Below, piece after piece: positions 1-8,549 of a DNA stretch of 34,066 bases. The DNA comes from Eubacteriales bacterium. GTDB lineage: Bacteria; Bacillota; Clostridia; Lachnospirales; Lachnospiraceae. Below the pieces are notes generated by a model. It saw only the letters and a list, made by a program, of their open reading frames with translations, made no database searches and had not been told where the DNA came from. How positions within the stretch are numbered: the first letter of the stretch is position 1; every line of letters starts with the position of its first letter. The DNA lies in NCBI GenBank assembly GCA_030536855.1, contig JAUNPK010000027.1, positions 1-34,066 of the forward strand, given 5' to 3'. A program made the position numbers and the translations under genes.

Positions 1-101
1 ATCATAGAAGACCTTAAAGGTTTTATTTAATTTACAGAAAAAGTTTCATACACTCTATTTTACAGGCTTTTCAGCCTGCGTATTAGCGAAACGATATGTA
101 T

Positions 102-151
102 TTTCCCTTATTTTTGCCCTTATGAGATAATCGTAAGGGAAATAAGGGAAT
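102..151. repeat. Left cluster of putative integrase arm-type sites
   Basis: Four copies of an 8-bp motif lie just past the 3' end of the integrase: TTTCCCTT at 102-109, the variant TTGCCCTT at 114-121, AAGGGAAA at 135-142 and AAGGGAAT at 144-151. The same set in the same order occurs at 3338-3414. Tn916-like integrases bind such repeats near both element ends through an N-terminal domain. Calling these arm sites is inference from the symmetry and from the neighbouring integrase. Confidence 0.55.
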
Positions 152-159
152 TTCTTTTT

Positions 160-1311
160 TTAGTCATTGCCTGCCACTTTATCAAGCAGCCTTGCTGATT
201 CCCGCTTGACTTTTCTTGTGGAGTGAGCATAGACATTCATTGTGGTACTGACATCTGAGTGCCCTAACAGTTCCTGCACATCCTTTGGTGCTGCTCCGTT
301 TGCTAGAAGGTTACTTGTGTAGGTGTGGCGCAACTGGTGAAAATGAAATCCTTCAAATCCATCCAGTTTCTGAGCAATCTTCCTGCAAACAATTCCTAAT
401 GTGCTTGGCAGTTCCAAACTTCCATCCGGTCTTAAGCAGACAAAGGATATTTCCTTATAATCCTCTGGAACACTCTCTGTTCCGTCCAAATGATAGAACT
501 CATAGTAAACTCTGTTTTTGTCTTTTACTTCTCTGTAGTAGTTTTTGTGGTAAAGTTCTCCGTACTGCATTCGGTTTTTAAGTTGTTCCTTTCGGGCATT
601 GCGAAGAATCTCTGCCAGTGTATCTCCAAAATCAACAATCCTTACCTTTTTTCGTTTGGTTGGTCCGATGATATTCTTGTGCCTTGAACCATCATATCGG
701 ATACTGCGTCTGATTGTAAGGCACTGTTCTTCAAGATTTACATCCTGCCATGCCAGACCACAGGCTTCACCGATACGAAGTCCTGCATAATAAGCTATCT
801 GGATTGGAAGTATTGCCGGTGGATTGTAATCCTGTAGAAATTCAATCAGTCTTTCATAATCCTCTCGTGGAATCGGTTTTATATCACCATCCGTATCATC
901 ATCGGAAAATAAATCAACCTCATCCTGATATTTCAGCTTAATATACTGCATCGGATTGAAGGTGATATATTGCTTTGGTGATACTGCAAATCGGAATGAC
1001 TGCTGTAATACTGCTGAAAAAGAACGGATGTAATCCTTGCTGTAGCCTTTTCTTTCTGTTCCGTCTGGATAAATACCACCAAATGAAAGCAGATCGAAGA
1101 AGGCTTGCAAATGCTCAGTTGTTACATTTTTCAATTTTCTCTCTGAAATTGAATGTTTCTTGATGTTATTGATAGCACCAAGGTAATTCTGGACTGTTCC
1201 ATTACTGAGAGTACCTGTCTTTAATTCTTCCTCTGCCCATATATCAAGCAGTTCTCCAACTGTGATGTTTTCCGATTTTGCAATGAATTTCTTGCTTTCG
1301 TAATCATCCAT
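160..1311 (-). CDS. Tyrosine recombinase/integrase, 5'-truncated
   Basis: Site-specific recombinase of the phage/Tn916 integrase family. The core-binding SAM-like domain covers about residues 15-120 and the catalytic domain about 145-375. Catalytic residues visible are R179 (GLRIGE), a lysine near 219-222, H325-x-x-R328, H351 (LLGHSD) and Y361. The C-terminal half looks intact. Family members normally carry another 60-70 residues at the N-terminus, an AP2-like domain that binds arm-type repeats. Here the frame upstream of the ATG reads RQA and then, within a few codons, antisense sequence of an AbiEii gene. The N-terminal domain is therefore missing, and the ATG is probably an internal methionine with no clear ribosome binding site. 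Likely a dead integrase marking a decayed integrative element. Confidence 0.85.
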   Translation of the reverse strand: MDDYESKKFIAKSENITVGELLDIWAEEELKTGTLSNGTVQNYLGAINNIKKHSISERKLKNVTTEHLQAFFDLLSFGGIYPDGTERKGYSKDYIRSFSAVLQQSFRFAVSPKQYITFNPMQYIKLKYQDEVDLFSDDDTDGDIKPIPREDYERLIEFLQDYNPPAILPIQIAYYAGLRIGEACGLAWQDVNLEEQCLTIRRSIRYDGSRHKNIIGPTKRKKVRIVDFGDTLAEILRNARKEQLKNRMQYGELYHKNYYREVKDKNRVYYEFYHLDGTESVPEDYKEISFVCLRPDGSLELPSTLGIVCRKIAQKLDGFEGFHFHQLRHTYTSNLLANGAAPKDVQELLGHSDVSTTMNVYAHSTRKVKRESARLLDKVAGND

Positions 1312-1319
1312 AGCCTGAC

Positions 1320-1671
1320 GGTGTAGTGGCTGAAAAACTGGAAACTGTTATCAGTCGAAATGTCACGAATACACGAATGAGAGATTTTTATGATATTTAT
1401 ATCTTGCAAAAATTGCATGGAGAACAACTCAATAAAGAAATACTATGGAATGCGCTTGTAGCAACCGCAAGAAAACGTGGAACATTAGACCTGATAGAAT
1501 CTAATGAGATAAGAGAAATATTGAATGAAATAGAAACAAGTTCTGTTATGGAAAACATATCAAAAAAATTATTCTTATGCTGTTGATGTTTCGTGGCACA
1601 TAATTATGGAGTTTATTAGAGATTTATATCAAACTGCATTTTCAGATAAATTTAAAGTTGATTTTGCTTGA
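1320..1671 (+). pseudogene. AbiEii/AbiGii nucleotidyltransferase toxin, C-terminal remnant with frameshift
   Basis: The frame reads VAEKLETVISRN, then NTRMRDFYDIYIL, the conserved C-terminal core of AbiEii-family nucleotidyltransferase toxins (type IV toxin-antitoxin and abortive infection systems). About two thirds of the protein, including the nucleotidyltransferase active site, is absent because homology starts abruptly at about 1320, where the integrase remnant ends on the other strand. A run of seven A (1562-1568) shifts the frame. Removing one A continues the protein as NYSYAVDVSWH and on through EFIRDLYQTAF to a stop at 1669-1671. No AbiEi antitoxin gene is present. Non-functional. The frameshift sits in a homopolymer and could be a sequencing error, but the 5' truncation is independent of it. 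Confidence 0.75.
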
Positions 1672-1739
1672 ATTGTTTGTTAATGGGAGCTATAAACAAT
1701 GGTAGTGATGCAAAACTTGAAATGCAAAGGATAAACTTA

Positions 1740-1795
1740 TTGACATAATGTGCGATACACAGTATACTATGTTAAGTACATAGTGTGCAACACAC
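1740..1795 (+). promoter_or_regulatory. Promoter and dyad operators for padR-HAAS pair
   Basis: TTGACA at 1740-1745 and TATACT at 1763-1768 are separated by 17 nt, a near-consensus sigma-A promoter. A perfect dyad, ACTATGT (1766-1772) and ACATAGT (1778-1784), starts in the -10 and contains ATGT/ACAT, the core reported for several PadR operators. A second dyad, GTGTG/CACAC, follows at 1783-1795. Autorepression by the downstream PadR protein is inferred. Confidence 0.7.
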
Positions 1796-1853
1796 AATAC
1801 AGTGCAATAAACACAGTGAATTTAAATAAATGATACTGAAGGGAGGAGATTGG

Positions 1854-2189
1854 ATGAATTGTGATGAAATTGTTTCAGGATTAATTCTAGAATTCAGACG
1901 AGGCACACTTATCATGGTAGTGTTAGCACAACTAAATAAACCAATGTATGGATATTCATTGGTAAAGGAATTAGAAGGGAAAGGTATTTCGATAGAAGGC
2001 AATACATTATATCCTCTACTGAGAAGACTAGAGAGTCAAGGTCTGCTAAAAAGTGAATGGGAAACTGAGGCAACGAAGCCAAGAAAATATTATATCATCA
2101 CAGAAGATGGGAAGCTGGTTTATAAAAAAATTAAAGAACACTGGAAAAAATTTTCACAGTCAATCAATGTTTTAATGGAGGAAGAATAG
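1854..2189 (+). CDS. PadR family transcriptional regulator
   Basis: Winged-helix repressor of 111 residues, the usual size of the short PadR class (PF03551). Visible hallmarks are the GTLIMVVLAQL first helix, MYGYSLVKELE, the NTLYPLLRRLESQGLL recognition helix with its Y-P-L-L-R-R-L-E signature, and the wing ending RKYYIITEDGK. The start at 1854 is chosen because GGGAGGAG lies 5 nt upstream; the ATG at 1830 has no such site. It is followed without a gap by the HAAS-domain gene (TAG then ATG), the standard partner arrangement. It probably represses its own operon through the dyads at 1766-1795. The inducing signal is unknown. Confidence 0.9.
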   Translation: MNCDEIVSGLILEFRRGTLIMVVLAQLNKPMYGYSLVKELEGKGISIEGNTLYPLLRRLESQGLLKSEWETEATKPRKYYIITEDGKLVYKKIKEHWKKFSQSINVLMEEE

Positions 2190-3182
2190 ATGGTAAAAAA
2201 TGATTTGATCGACAGATACATTTATGCAGTTACGAAGCATATGAAATCTGCCATGAAAAAAGATGTGGCAGCGGAATTAGAGACGATCATACAAGATATG
2301 TTGGAGGAACGATGTGAGGATGCTACTCCAACTGAGCGTGATATCAAAGTTGTTCTAACGGAACTGGGAACCCCGAATGAGTTAGCTTCGAAATATAAAG
2401 GTGAAACACAGGATTGTTTGATTGGACAGCCGTATTACAGTTTATATGTGTATGTATTGAAAATTGTGACAGTGTGCATCAGTGGAGGAATGTTACTTGC
2501 TCAAATCATGGCAGCATTAACATCGCATACAATCTGGTATACAGCTATCTATAGAACCATCGGTGGGATTTTTGGTGGTATATTGACAGGATTTGCATTT
2601 GTGACATTATTATTTGCATTCTTTTATAAAAAAGGAATTAAGGTGGATGGGTTAAATGATGGAATAGATAATTTGCCTCCTGTTCCACAAAAGTCTAATA
2701 GAATTTCAAAAGCAGATGCGATTGTAGGAATTGTTTTTTCGGTTATCTTCACTCTTGTATTTCTTGTATGCCCACAGATTGTATGCATTGCATTTGTAAA
2801 AAATGAGGTAGGTGTGTATGAGCCCCTTTTTAATTTAGAATATATCAGACAAACATGGTATTTCATTCTTGCATTTGGAATTTTGGGTGTTACAAGGGAC
2901 AGTGTGAGACTTATTGATGGCAGCTATACCAAAAGGGTGATGCTTGTTACCATTATCACCAATATTATTGATGGAGCATTAACAAGCATTTGGCTGTTAA
3001 ATGATAGGATTATGAATAGTGAATTTTTTGATGGTATTGAGCAGTTATTTGGAACGGATGCAGAAGTTATTTCACATGTTTTTATACACTTTAATAAGGT
3101 ATTTCTCTCAATCATTATTTTGGCATTAACAATTAATGGTATTGAGACGGTCGTGAAAGCAGTAAAATACAGTCGACAATAA
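2190..3182 (+). CDS. HAAS-domain (DUF1700-type) integral membrane protein
   Basis: A protein of 330 residues. The N-terminal 70 residues are soluble and alpha-helical (MVKNDLIDRYIYAV, then AAELETIIQDMLEER and LTELGTPNELASKYKG), the pattern of the HAAS domain that accompanies PadR regulators. About six hydrophobic segments follow, near residues 85-105, 112-140, 175-198, 217-235, 250-270 and 305-322. The start abuts the padR stop and its GGAGG lies inside the end of padR, so the two are translationally coupled. Such proteins are thought to sense or respond at the membrane together with PadR; the precise function is unknown. It lies inside the decayed integrative element and looks intact, so it may be retained cargo. 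Confidence 0.75.
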   Translation: MVKNDLIDRYIYAVTKHMKSAMKKDVAAELETIIQDMLEERCEDATPTERDIKVVLTELGTPNELASKYKGETQDCLIGQPYYSLYVYVLKIVTVCISGGMLLAQIMAALTSHTIWYTAIYRTIGGIFGGILTGFAFVTLLFAFFYKKGIKVDGLNDGIDNLPPVPQKSNRISKADAIVGIVFSVIFTLVFLVCPQIVCIAFVKNEVGVYEPLFNLEYIRQTWYFILAFGILGVTRDSVRLIDGSYTKRVMLVTIITNIIDGALTSIWLLNDRIMNSEFFDGIEQLFGTDAEVISHVFIHFNKVFLSIIILALTINGIETVVKAVKYSRQ

Positions 3183-3201
3183 AATAATTTTAGATGAATC
3201 A

Positions 3202-3266
3202 ATCTCCATTTACAAATAACAGTGCGAATTTCTAAATTTTAGAAATAATAAAATGTAAATGGAGAT
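3202..3266. repeat. Nested perfect inverted repeats downstream of HAAS gene
   Basis: Outer arms ATCTCCATTTACA (3202-3214) and TGTAAATGGAGAT (3254-3266) match over 13 bp. Between them ATTTCTAAA (3228-3236) and TTTAGAAAT (3238-3246) form a second perfect palindrome. There is no long T tract after it, so it is not a classic terminator. It could still end the padR-HAAS transcript, or be a small repeat element. The rest of the gap up to 3491 contains only the arm-type sites described separately. Confidence 0.6.
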
Positions 3267-3337
3267 ATGAGCAGAAGCATTTCAATCAGTTCACCATGTC
3301 GTTTTTATTTTGTGTTATACTGTTTTATTGGATTTTC

Positions 3338-3414
3338 TTTCCCTTGTATTTTCCCTTATCAGAATTCATAAATCCATATGGGAAGATATAACATAAGGGA
3401 AAGTCTAAGGGAAA
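3338..3414. repeat. Right cluster of putative integrase arm-type sites
   Basis: TTTCCCTT occurs at 3338-3345 and 3350-3357, and AAGGGAAA at 3395-3402 and 3407-3414. Each pair is spaced 12 bp. This mirrors the cluster at 102-151, consistent with the two ends of one integrated element. A CAAGGGATT/AATCCCTTG inverted repeat (3442-3450, 3486-3494) lies just outside. The exact attachment core could not be fixed. Confidence 0.55.
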
Positions 3415-3491
3415 GCTCACCTGCGACAAACTTAGTGTTTTCAAGGGATTGAGAGATATTTGATAATAAAATATAACAGTTATTAAATCCC

Positions 3492-3707
3492 TTGGAATAT
3501 ATGAAATCTCAATTCCAATTTGGTTATATTACCATGAAATATGAAGACGATATTTTGTTATCACTTATTTGTACGGAAAATGAACCAGCCACCTCATTTG
3601 AGGACAATACAATGTCCGGTTTCTTCAATAAAGCAACTGAGAATAATGTAATGTCCGATTTTTCCAATAAAGTGTTTGGTCAGATATATGAGGAGAAAAC
3701 AAAATGA
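3492..3707 (+). CDS. Small ORF, possible N-terminal remnant of an Ogt-type DNA methyltransferase
   Basis: A 71-residue frame starting TTG GAA TAT ATG; the ATG at 3501 is an equally likely start, and no strong ribosome site is seen. The pattern FGYITMKYEDDILLSL, followed later by FSNKVFGQIYEE, resembles the beta-sheet N-terminal domain of O6-alkylguanine-DNA methyltransferases, but the PCHR active-site domain is absent. An internal duplication is visible: NTMSGFFNKATE and NNVMSDFSNKVF, near residues 39-62, come from related DNA segments. The stop overlaps the next start (ATGA), so it may now act as a coupled leader ORF for the acetyltransferase. The family assignment is weak. Confidence 0.4.
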   Translation: MEYMKSQFQFGYITMKYEDDILLSLICTENEPATSFEDNTMSGFFNKATENNVMSDFSNKVFGQIYEEKTK

Positions 3708-4303
3708 AAATTGAACCAGTGAAATTGGAAGATGCTGAAGAACTTCTTTCAATATATGCTCCATATGTTCAGGATACAGCAATATCATTTGAATATGAAG
3801 TTCCTTCTCTGTCTGAATTTCAAGACAGGATACAAAACATTTCATCCATTTTACCATATATAAAAGCGGGTGAAAACGGCAAGATTCTTGGATACGCCTA
3901 TGCAGGTAAATTTAAAGCCAGGAAAGCATATGACTGGTCAGTGGAAGTAACCGTTTATGTGAAAAAAGATTCCAGAAAATCAGGTGTTGGAAAATTGCTT
4001 TATCATACACTTGAAGAAACTCTAAAAAGCATGGGCATTTTAAATATGAATGCTTGTATAGCACTTCCCAAAGAGGATGACAAACATCTGACCAAAGACA
4101 GCTATTATTTTCATAAGAAAATGGGATTTCATACTGTAGGTACCTTTCACAATAGCGGATACAAATTCGATACATGGTACGATATGATTTGGATGGAAAA
4201 AATCATAGGAGAACACCAAAATCATCAGGAAAATGTCAAATTTGGCGAATGGGCAAAAATTTTATTGAAAGAAGATGCAGAATCAAAAAATGGGGAATTC
4301 TAA
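3704..4303 (+). CDS. GNAT family N-acetyltransferase (phosphinothricin/PAT-like)
   Basis: A 199-residue acyl-CoA-dependent acetyltransferase. The N-terminus KIEPVKLEDAEELLSIYAPY followed by a SFEYEVPS-type segment matches the PAT/MnaT subgroup, which acetylates amino-acid-like amines such as phosphinothricin or methionine sulfoximine. The acetyl-CoA loop is VYVKKDSRKSGVGKLLYHTL (R/Q-x-x-G-x-G/A variant, near residues 85-104). YYFHKKMGFHTVGTFHNSGYK is the typical beta6-beta7 region. The last 25 residues (after MEKIIGEHQ) form a hydrophilic tail. The ATG overlaps the stop of the upstream small ORF. The true substrate cannot be told from sequence. Confidence 0.85.
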   Translation: MKIEPVKLEDAEELLSIYAPYVQDTAISFEYEVPSLSEFQDRIQNISSILPYIKAGENGKILGYAYAGKFKARKAYDWSVEVTVYVKKDSRKSGVGKLLYHTLEETLKSMGILNMNACIALPKEDDKHLTKDSYYFHKKMGFHTVGTFHNSGYKFDTWYDMIWMEKIIGEHQNHQENVKFGEWAKILLKEDAESKNGEF

Positions 4304-4308
4304 ACTTT

Positions 4309-5109
4309 ATGCGTAATTTATCCAATTATTTTGTAGAAGGTCTGCAGGGAGCAGGCAAAAGTACAATGGTAAAAAGACTTGCGGAGCAATTACCGGAATA
4401 TAAGGTATTTCGTGAGGGTGATTATTCTCCTGTAGAACTGGCATGGTGTGCATATGTTACAAAAATGCAGTATCAGGATATTTTGAAACGTTATTCATCA
4501 ATGGAAAATGAGATTGATGGTAAAACTATTGTGGAAGGAGACCATAGAATAATCTGCTATACCCGGATTTTGACTGATGTGGTTGGTTTCCACAAGGATT
4601 TAGAACAATATGAAATCTATAACGGAAATCTTGAAAAAGATTCTTTCGAAAAAATCATATTAGAATGCTACCAAAAATGGAATGGACAAGGTCAAATTTT
4701 CGAATGTTCCATTTTTCAGAATATTATAGAGAATCAGATACTTTATTTAATGATGTCAGATGAGGAAATTCTGGATTTCTATTGCAGACTCAAGCATGTT
4801 CTTTCCGGTAAACAATTTCAAATCATTTATCTTGATGTGGATGACATCCGCAGTACCGTTGAACTGATTAAGAAGGAGCGCTCTGATGAAAATGGAAATG
4901 AATTATGGTTTCCTCTTATGACCAGATATGTTGAAGAGTCTCCTTATGGAAAAGCGCATCCACTTCACGGGATGGATGGTCTCATAATACATCTTGAAAG
5001 AAGAAAATCATTAGAACATCGTATTATAAATGAGATATTCAAGGATCATACGATTATCGCCAAATCAAAGGATTACAATCTCAATGAGTTATTCTGGAGC
5101 AATACATAG
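4309..5109 (+). CDS. P-loop NTPase of nucleoside/nucleotide kinase type
   Basis: A 266-residue protein beginning MRNLSNYFVEGLQGAGKSTM; GLQGAGKST is a clear Walker A motif near residues 11-19. The fold pattern of N-terminal P-loop, YLDVDD strand near residue 180, and basic lid-like segment KKERSDENG resembles deoxynucleoside or thymidylate kinases. Substrate residues are not recognisable. The frame is open upstream to 4174 inside the acetyltransferase gene, but the family start at the short stretch before the P-loop favours 4309, 5 nt after the acetyltransferase stop. The two probably form one transcript. The ribosome binding site is weak, so translation may rely on coupling. Confidence 0.65.
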   Translation: MRNLSNYFVEGLQGAGKSTMVKRLAEQLPEYKVFREGDYSPVELAWCAYVTKMQYQDILKRYSSMENEIDGKTIVEGDHRIICYTRILTDVVGFHKDLEQYEIYNGNLEKDSFEKIILECYQKWNGQGQIFECSIFQNIIENQILYLMMSDEEILDFYCRLKHVLSGKQFQIIYLDVDDIRSTVELIKKERSDENGNELWFPLMTRYVEESPYGKAHPLHGMDGLIIHLERRKSLEHRIINEIFKDHTIIAKSKDYNLNELFWSNT

Positions 5110-5165
5110 ATGAATTCTGCCGCATTTATTCGGCATATAAGAATTAACTTATAAGGAGCAATAAT

Positions 5166-5390
5166 ATGATTGAAAAAAGATTAAGGACATTTGGAATACT
5201 GGAAATTATCAGCCTGTTATCTTATACAGCCATGGTAGTATTTTCTCCTCTTGCATATCCCGGATATGCTTGGCTAAGCATAGCTGTCAGCGATTTGAGT
5301 GCTGACGGTGCACCATCCCAGAATCTTGCCAATCAGTTAAACCCATTATTCTGACCATGTGGATTAGTCTCTATTATGGCAAGATGATAA
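5166..5390 (+). pseudogene. DUF998 family membrane protein, N-terminal remnant
   Basis: An AAGGAGC ribosome site precedes an ATG. The frame gives a first transmembrane helix (about residues 9-29), then PGYAWLSIAVSDLSADGAP, the hallmark of DUF998 proteins, which are normally about 200 residues with six helices. Translation stops at TGA (5352-5354). Read through that stop, the frame continues PCGLVSIMA, which also fits the family, so the TGA looks like a nonsense change within a longer gene. Similarity ends at about 5390 where the repeat cluster begins. The remaining five helices are gone. Confidence 0.7.
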
Positions 5391-5398
5391 AATATCCA

Positions 5399-5588
5399 TT
5401 ACCCACCAAATCATGCTTTTTGTTTGATTTAGTAGGTAATTTACCTGTATTTTGTAACCTCTGGTACGCATTTTTACCTACTAAAACAATTTCATAAACA
5501 TATTTAGTGGGTATTTCATGAAATAATTCTTCTAATTCACCTCTATTTTACCTACCAAATCGACGCAATCCTTATATTTAGTGGGTAA
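5399..5588. repeat. Cluster of six alternating inverted copies of TTACCYACYAAAT
   Basis: Left-pointing copies at 5399-5413, 5474-5485 and 5548-5560 each pair with a right-pointing copy at 5425-5439, 5502-5513 and 5576-5588. This gives three imperfect hairpins with a 74-75 bp period. The core is TTACCYACYAAAT / ATTTAGTRGGTAA. The cluster lies exactly between the DUF998 stump and the flavodoxin stump. It has no coding potential of note. Confidence 0.75.
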
Positions 5589-5590
5589 TT

Positions 5591-5965
5591 GGAGGAAATC
5601 GTATCACAGTTGCAGAAAAAGAAGCAGCAGTAGTTTATGTGGGAGATGCTTCTGTTGAAGAATTAAAGAACGCAAAATGTTTTGCCCTTGGATGCCCTGC
5701 TATGGGTGCCGAGGTTCTTGAAGAAGTAGAGATGGAACCCTTTGTCAGTGAAGTGGAAGGCATTGCATCTGGGAAAATGATTACTCTATTTGGCTCTTAT
5801 GGCTGGGGTGACGGTCAGCGGATACGTGACTGGACAGATAGAATGAGCAAATGCGGAGCCAAAGTGTTGAATGGTGAAGGATTGATTTGTCAGGAAACAC
5901 CGGATGAAAGAACAATTGCCGAATGTGAAGCTGTTGGAAAACAGCTTCAGCCATTTAACCTTTGA
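5591..5965 (+). pseudogene. Flavodoxin, missing its FMN phosphate-binding N-terminus
   Basis: The frame opens at 5582, right after the repeat cluster. It reads AAVVYVGDASVEELKNAKC, then ALGCPAMGAEVLEE and LFGSYGWGDGQRIRDW, the strongly conserved middle and C-terminal part of short-chain flavodoxins. It includes both FMN-isoalloxazine loops. The first strand and the SGTGNT phosphate loop (about 30 residues) are absent and replaced by repeat sequence. The GTG at 5639 would start inside the fold with no ribosome site. Unlikely to bind FMN; regarded as a truncated pseudogene. Confidence 0.8.
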
Positions 5966-6026
5966 AAATCTGCTTCCAGATATTTTATGACAGATAAAGG
6001 TACCGATATGCAAAGGAGATAAATTA

Positions 6027-6212
6027 ATGAGCGTAGTAATTATAGGTGGAAATGAATGCATGGTTCGAGAATATAAAAAACTTTTTACCGGTACTGTATC
6101 CCACAAAATGGTACAAAATGCACTCAGAGAGGTAAAAGGACTGGATACAAGAGTTGTTCGCTCTCATACAAGTTCCATGTCTGCATTAAGAAATATTTTA
6201 GAAAATTTTTGA
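6027..6212 (+). CDS. DUF2325 protein with internal deletion
   Basis: AAGGAGAT precedes the ATG. The protein begins MSVVIIGGNECMVREYKK and ends TGTVSHKMVQNALREVKG then SHTSSMSALRNILENF, both signatures of DUF2325, whose members are usually about 90-100 residues. Here it is only 61 residues: the middle, between the first strand-helix and the LFTGTVSH strand, is missing in frame. Both termini are intact, so this is a clean internal deletion rather than a broken end. It follows the truncated flavodoxin and probably belonged to the same operon. Function unknown, probably lost. Confidence 0.7.
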   Translation: MSVVIIGGNECMVREYKKLFTGTVSHKMVQNALREVKGLDTRVVRSHTSSMSALRNILENF

Positions 6213-6316
6213 TAAAAAATGGAAACAATAATTAGTGAAGACTTATTTATACATTTTAATTATGAAAGTAATTAGGTAACAATATATGAAATTGGAAACA
6301 GGACTTATTGAGAATT

Positions 6317-6350
6317 GGAGGGAGAGGGGTCAGACCCCTTCCTTCCCTTC
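6317..6350. terminator. Hairpin between convergent DUF2325 and glpK
   Basis: GGGGTC-A-GACCCC at 6326-6338 is a perfect palindrome. It is extended by purine-rich GGAGGGAGA on the left and CTTCCTTCC on the right, giving a stem of about 14 bp with a few mismatches. It lies in the gap between convergent genes. There is no good T tract on either strand, so termination is inferred from position. The same 13-mer core recurs at 27932-27944 and 27992-28004. Confidence 0.45.
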
Positions 6351-6357
6351 CTTCCCT

Positions 6358-7872
<1,515 letters not shown>

Positions 7873-8007
7873 TTAGCAAAATTTTTCAGTAAAAATCCAT
7901 CTATTCCAATTGATTTTTTATGAAGACAGCAGCCCAATCACCCCAAAAATAAGCGAGTAATCAAGCTGCTGTTCCTATACTTTTATATGCTGTTTATACA
8001 TTTCTTA

Positions 8008-8538
8008 TTAAAAATCAAAATCTGCATAATCCTCAGGAAGAAATCTATGGTAGATTATGTGACAGCCTTCGTCCTTAAAGCAGTAGAAGTACTTGTCTTT
8101 AGTCGAATCTGCAAATCTTATAAGGACATCAAATTCGTCATTATCCATATATTCACATATTATATCTCCAAAAGACTTGAAAAGCGCATTGATTTCTTCC
8201 ATTGTACAGCCATGCTTTCCAACTATATTAACAAGCTCCCTGATAAATTCATTTGGCGATGTGTTGTTGTGAATATATTCAACGCCTTCCTTAGGAATCT
8301 TAAAACAAAATCTGTCACCCTTGTATGTCACAGTAACATTGCCAAGACGGTTTTCTGTGTAACTTGAAAATCCTTCAAGCATTTTATACATACTGTCCGA
8401 ATCCACATCACTTTCAAAAAAATGATTAAGGGTACTTAAAGGATAATAGAGTCTTACAACCTCTTTTCGATAACCCAGTTTAGCCTCTTCCTCTTTAATC
8501 AAATCAATCAGGCTCTCTTCTAATCTGTCAAATCCCAT
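8008..8538 (-). CDS. DUF3877-like protein of unknown function
   Basis: A 176-residue soluble protein without signal or membrane segment. The opening MGFDRLEESLIDLIKEEEAK followed by GYRKEVVRLYYPLSTLN resembles proteins grouped as DUF3877, known mainly from Clostridia; that label is from memory. It starts 11 nt after the nifU stop on the same strand, so it is very likely co-transcribed with nifU. It is acidic overall. Whether it takes part in Fe-S metabolism is unknown; the operon link is the only hint. Confidence 0.6.
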   Translation of the reverse strand: MGFDRLEESLIDLIKEEEAKLGYRKEVVRLYYPLSTLNHFFESDVDSDSMYKMLEGFSSYTENRLGNVTVTYKGDRFCFKIPKEGVEYIHNNTSPNEFIRELVNIVGKHGCTMEEINALFKSFGDIICEYMDNDEFDVLIRFADSTKDKYFYCFKDEGCHIIYHRFLPEDYADFDF

Positions 8539-8549
8539 AAGAACACACC

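Noticed and set aside
63-78. CAGGCT/AGCCTG hairpin as integrase terminator
   Set aside because: Short 6-bp stem and no U run on the minus strand.
5352-5354. Selenocysteine TGA in DUF998
   Set aside because: DUF998 is not a selenoprotein family and no SECIS hairpin was seen; a nonsense change is simpler.
5399-5588. CRISPR-like array
   Set aside because: Copies alternate in orientation and are only about 13 bp, with no cas genes nearby.
7926-7972. Terminator after the DUF3877 gene (CAGCAGC/GCTGCTG)
   Set aside because: Loop of 31 nt and no T tract on either strand.
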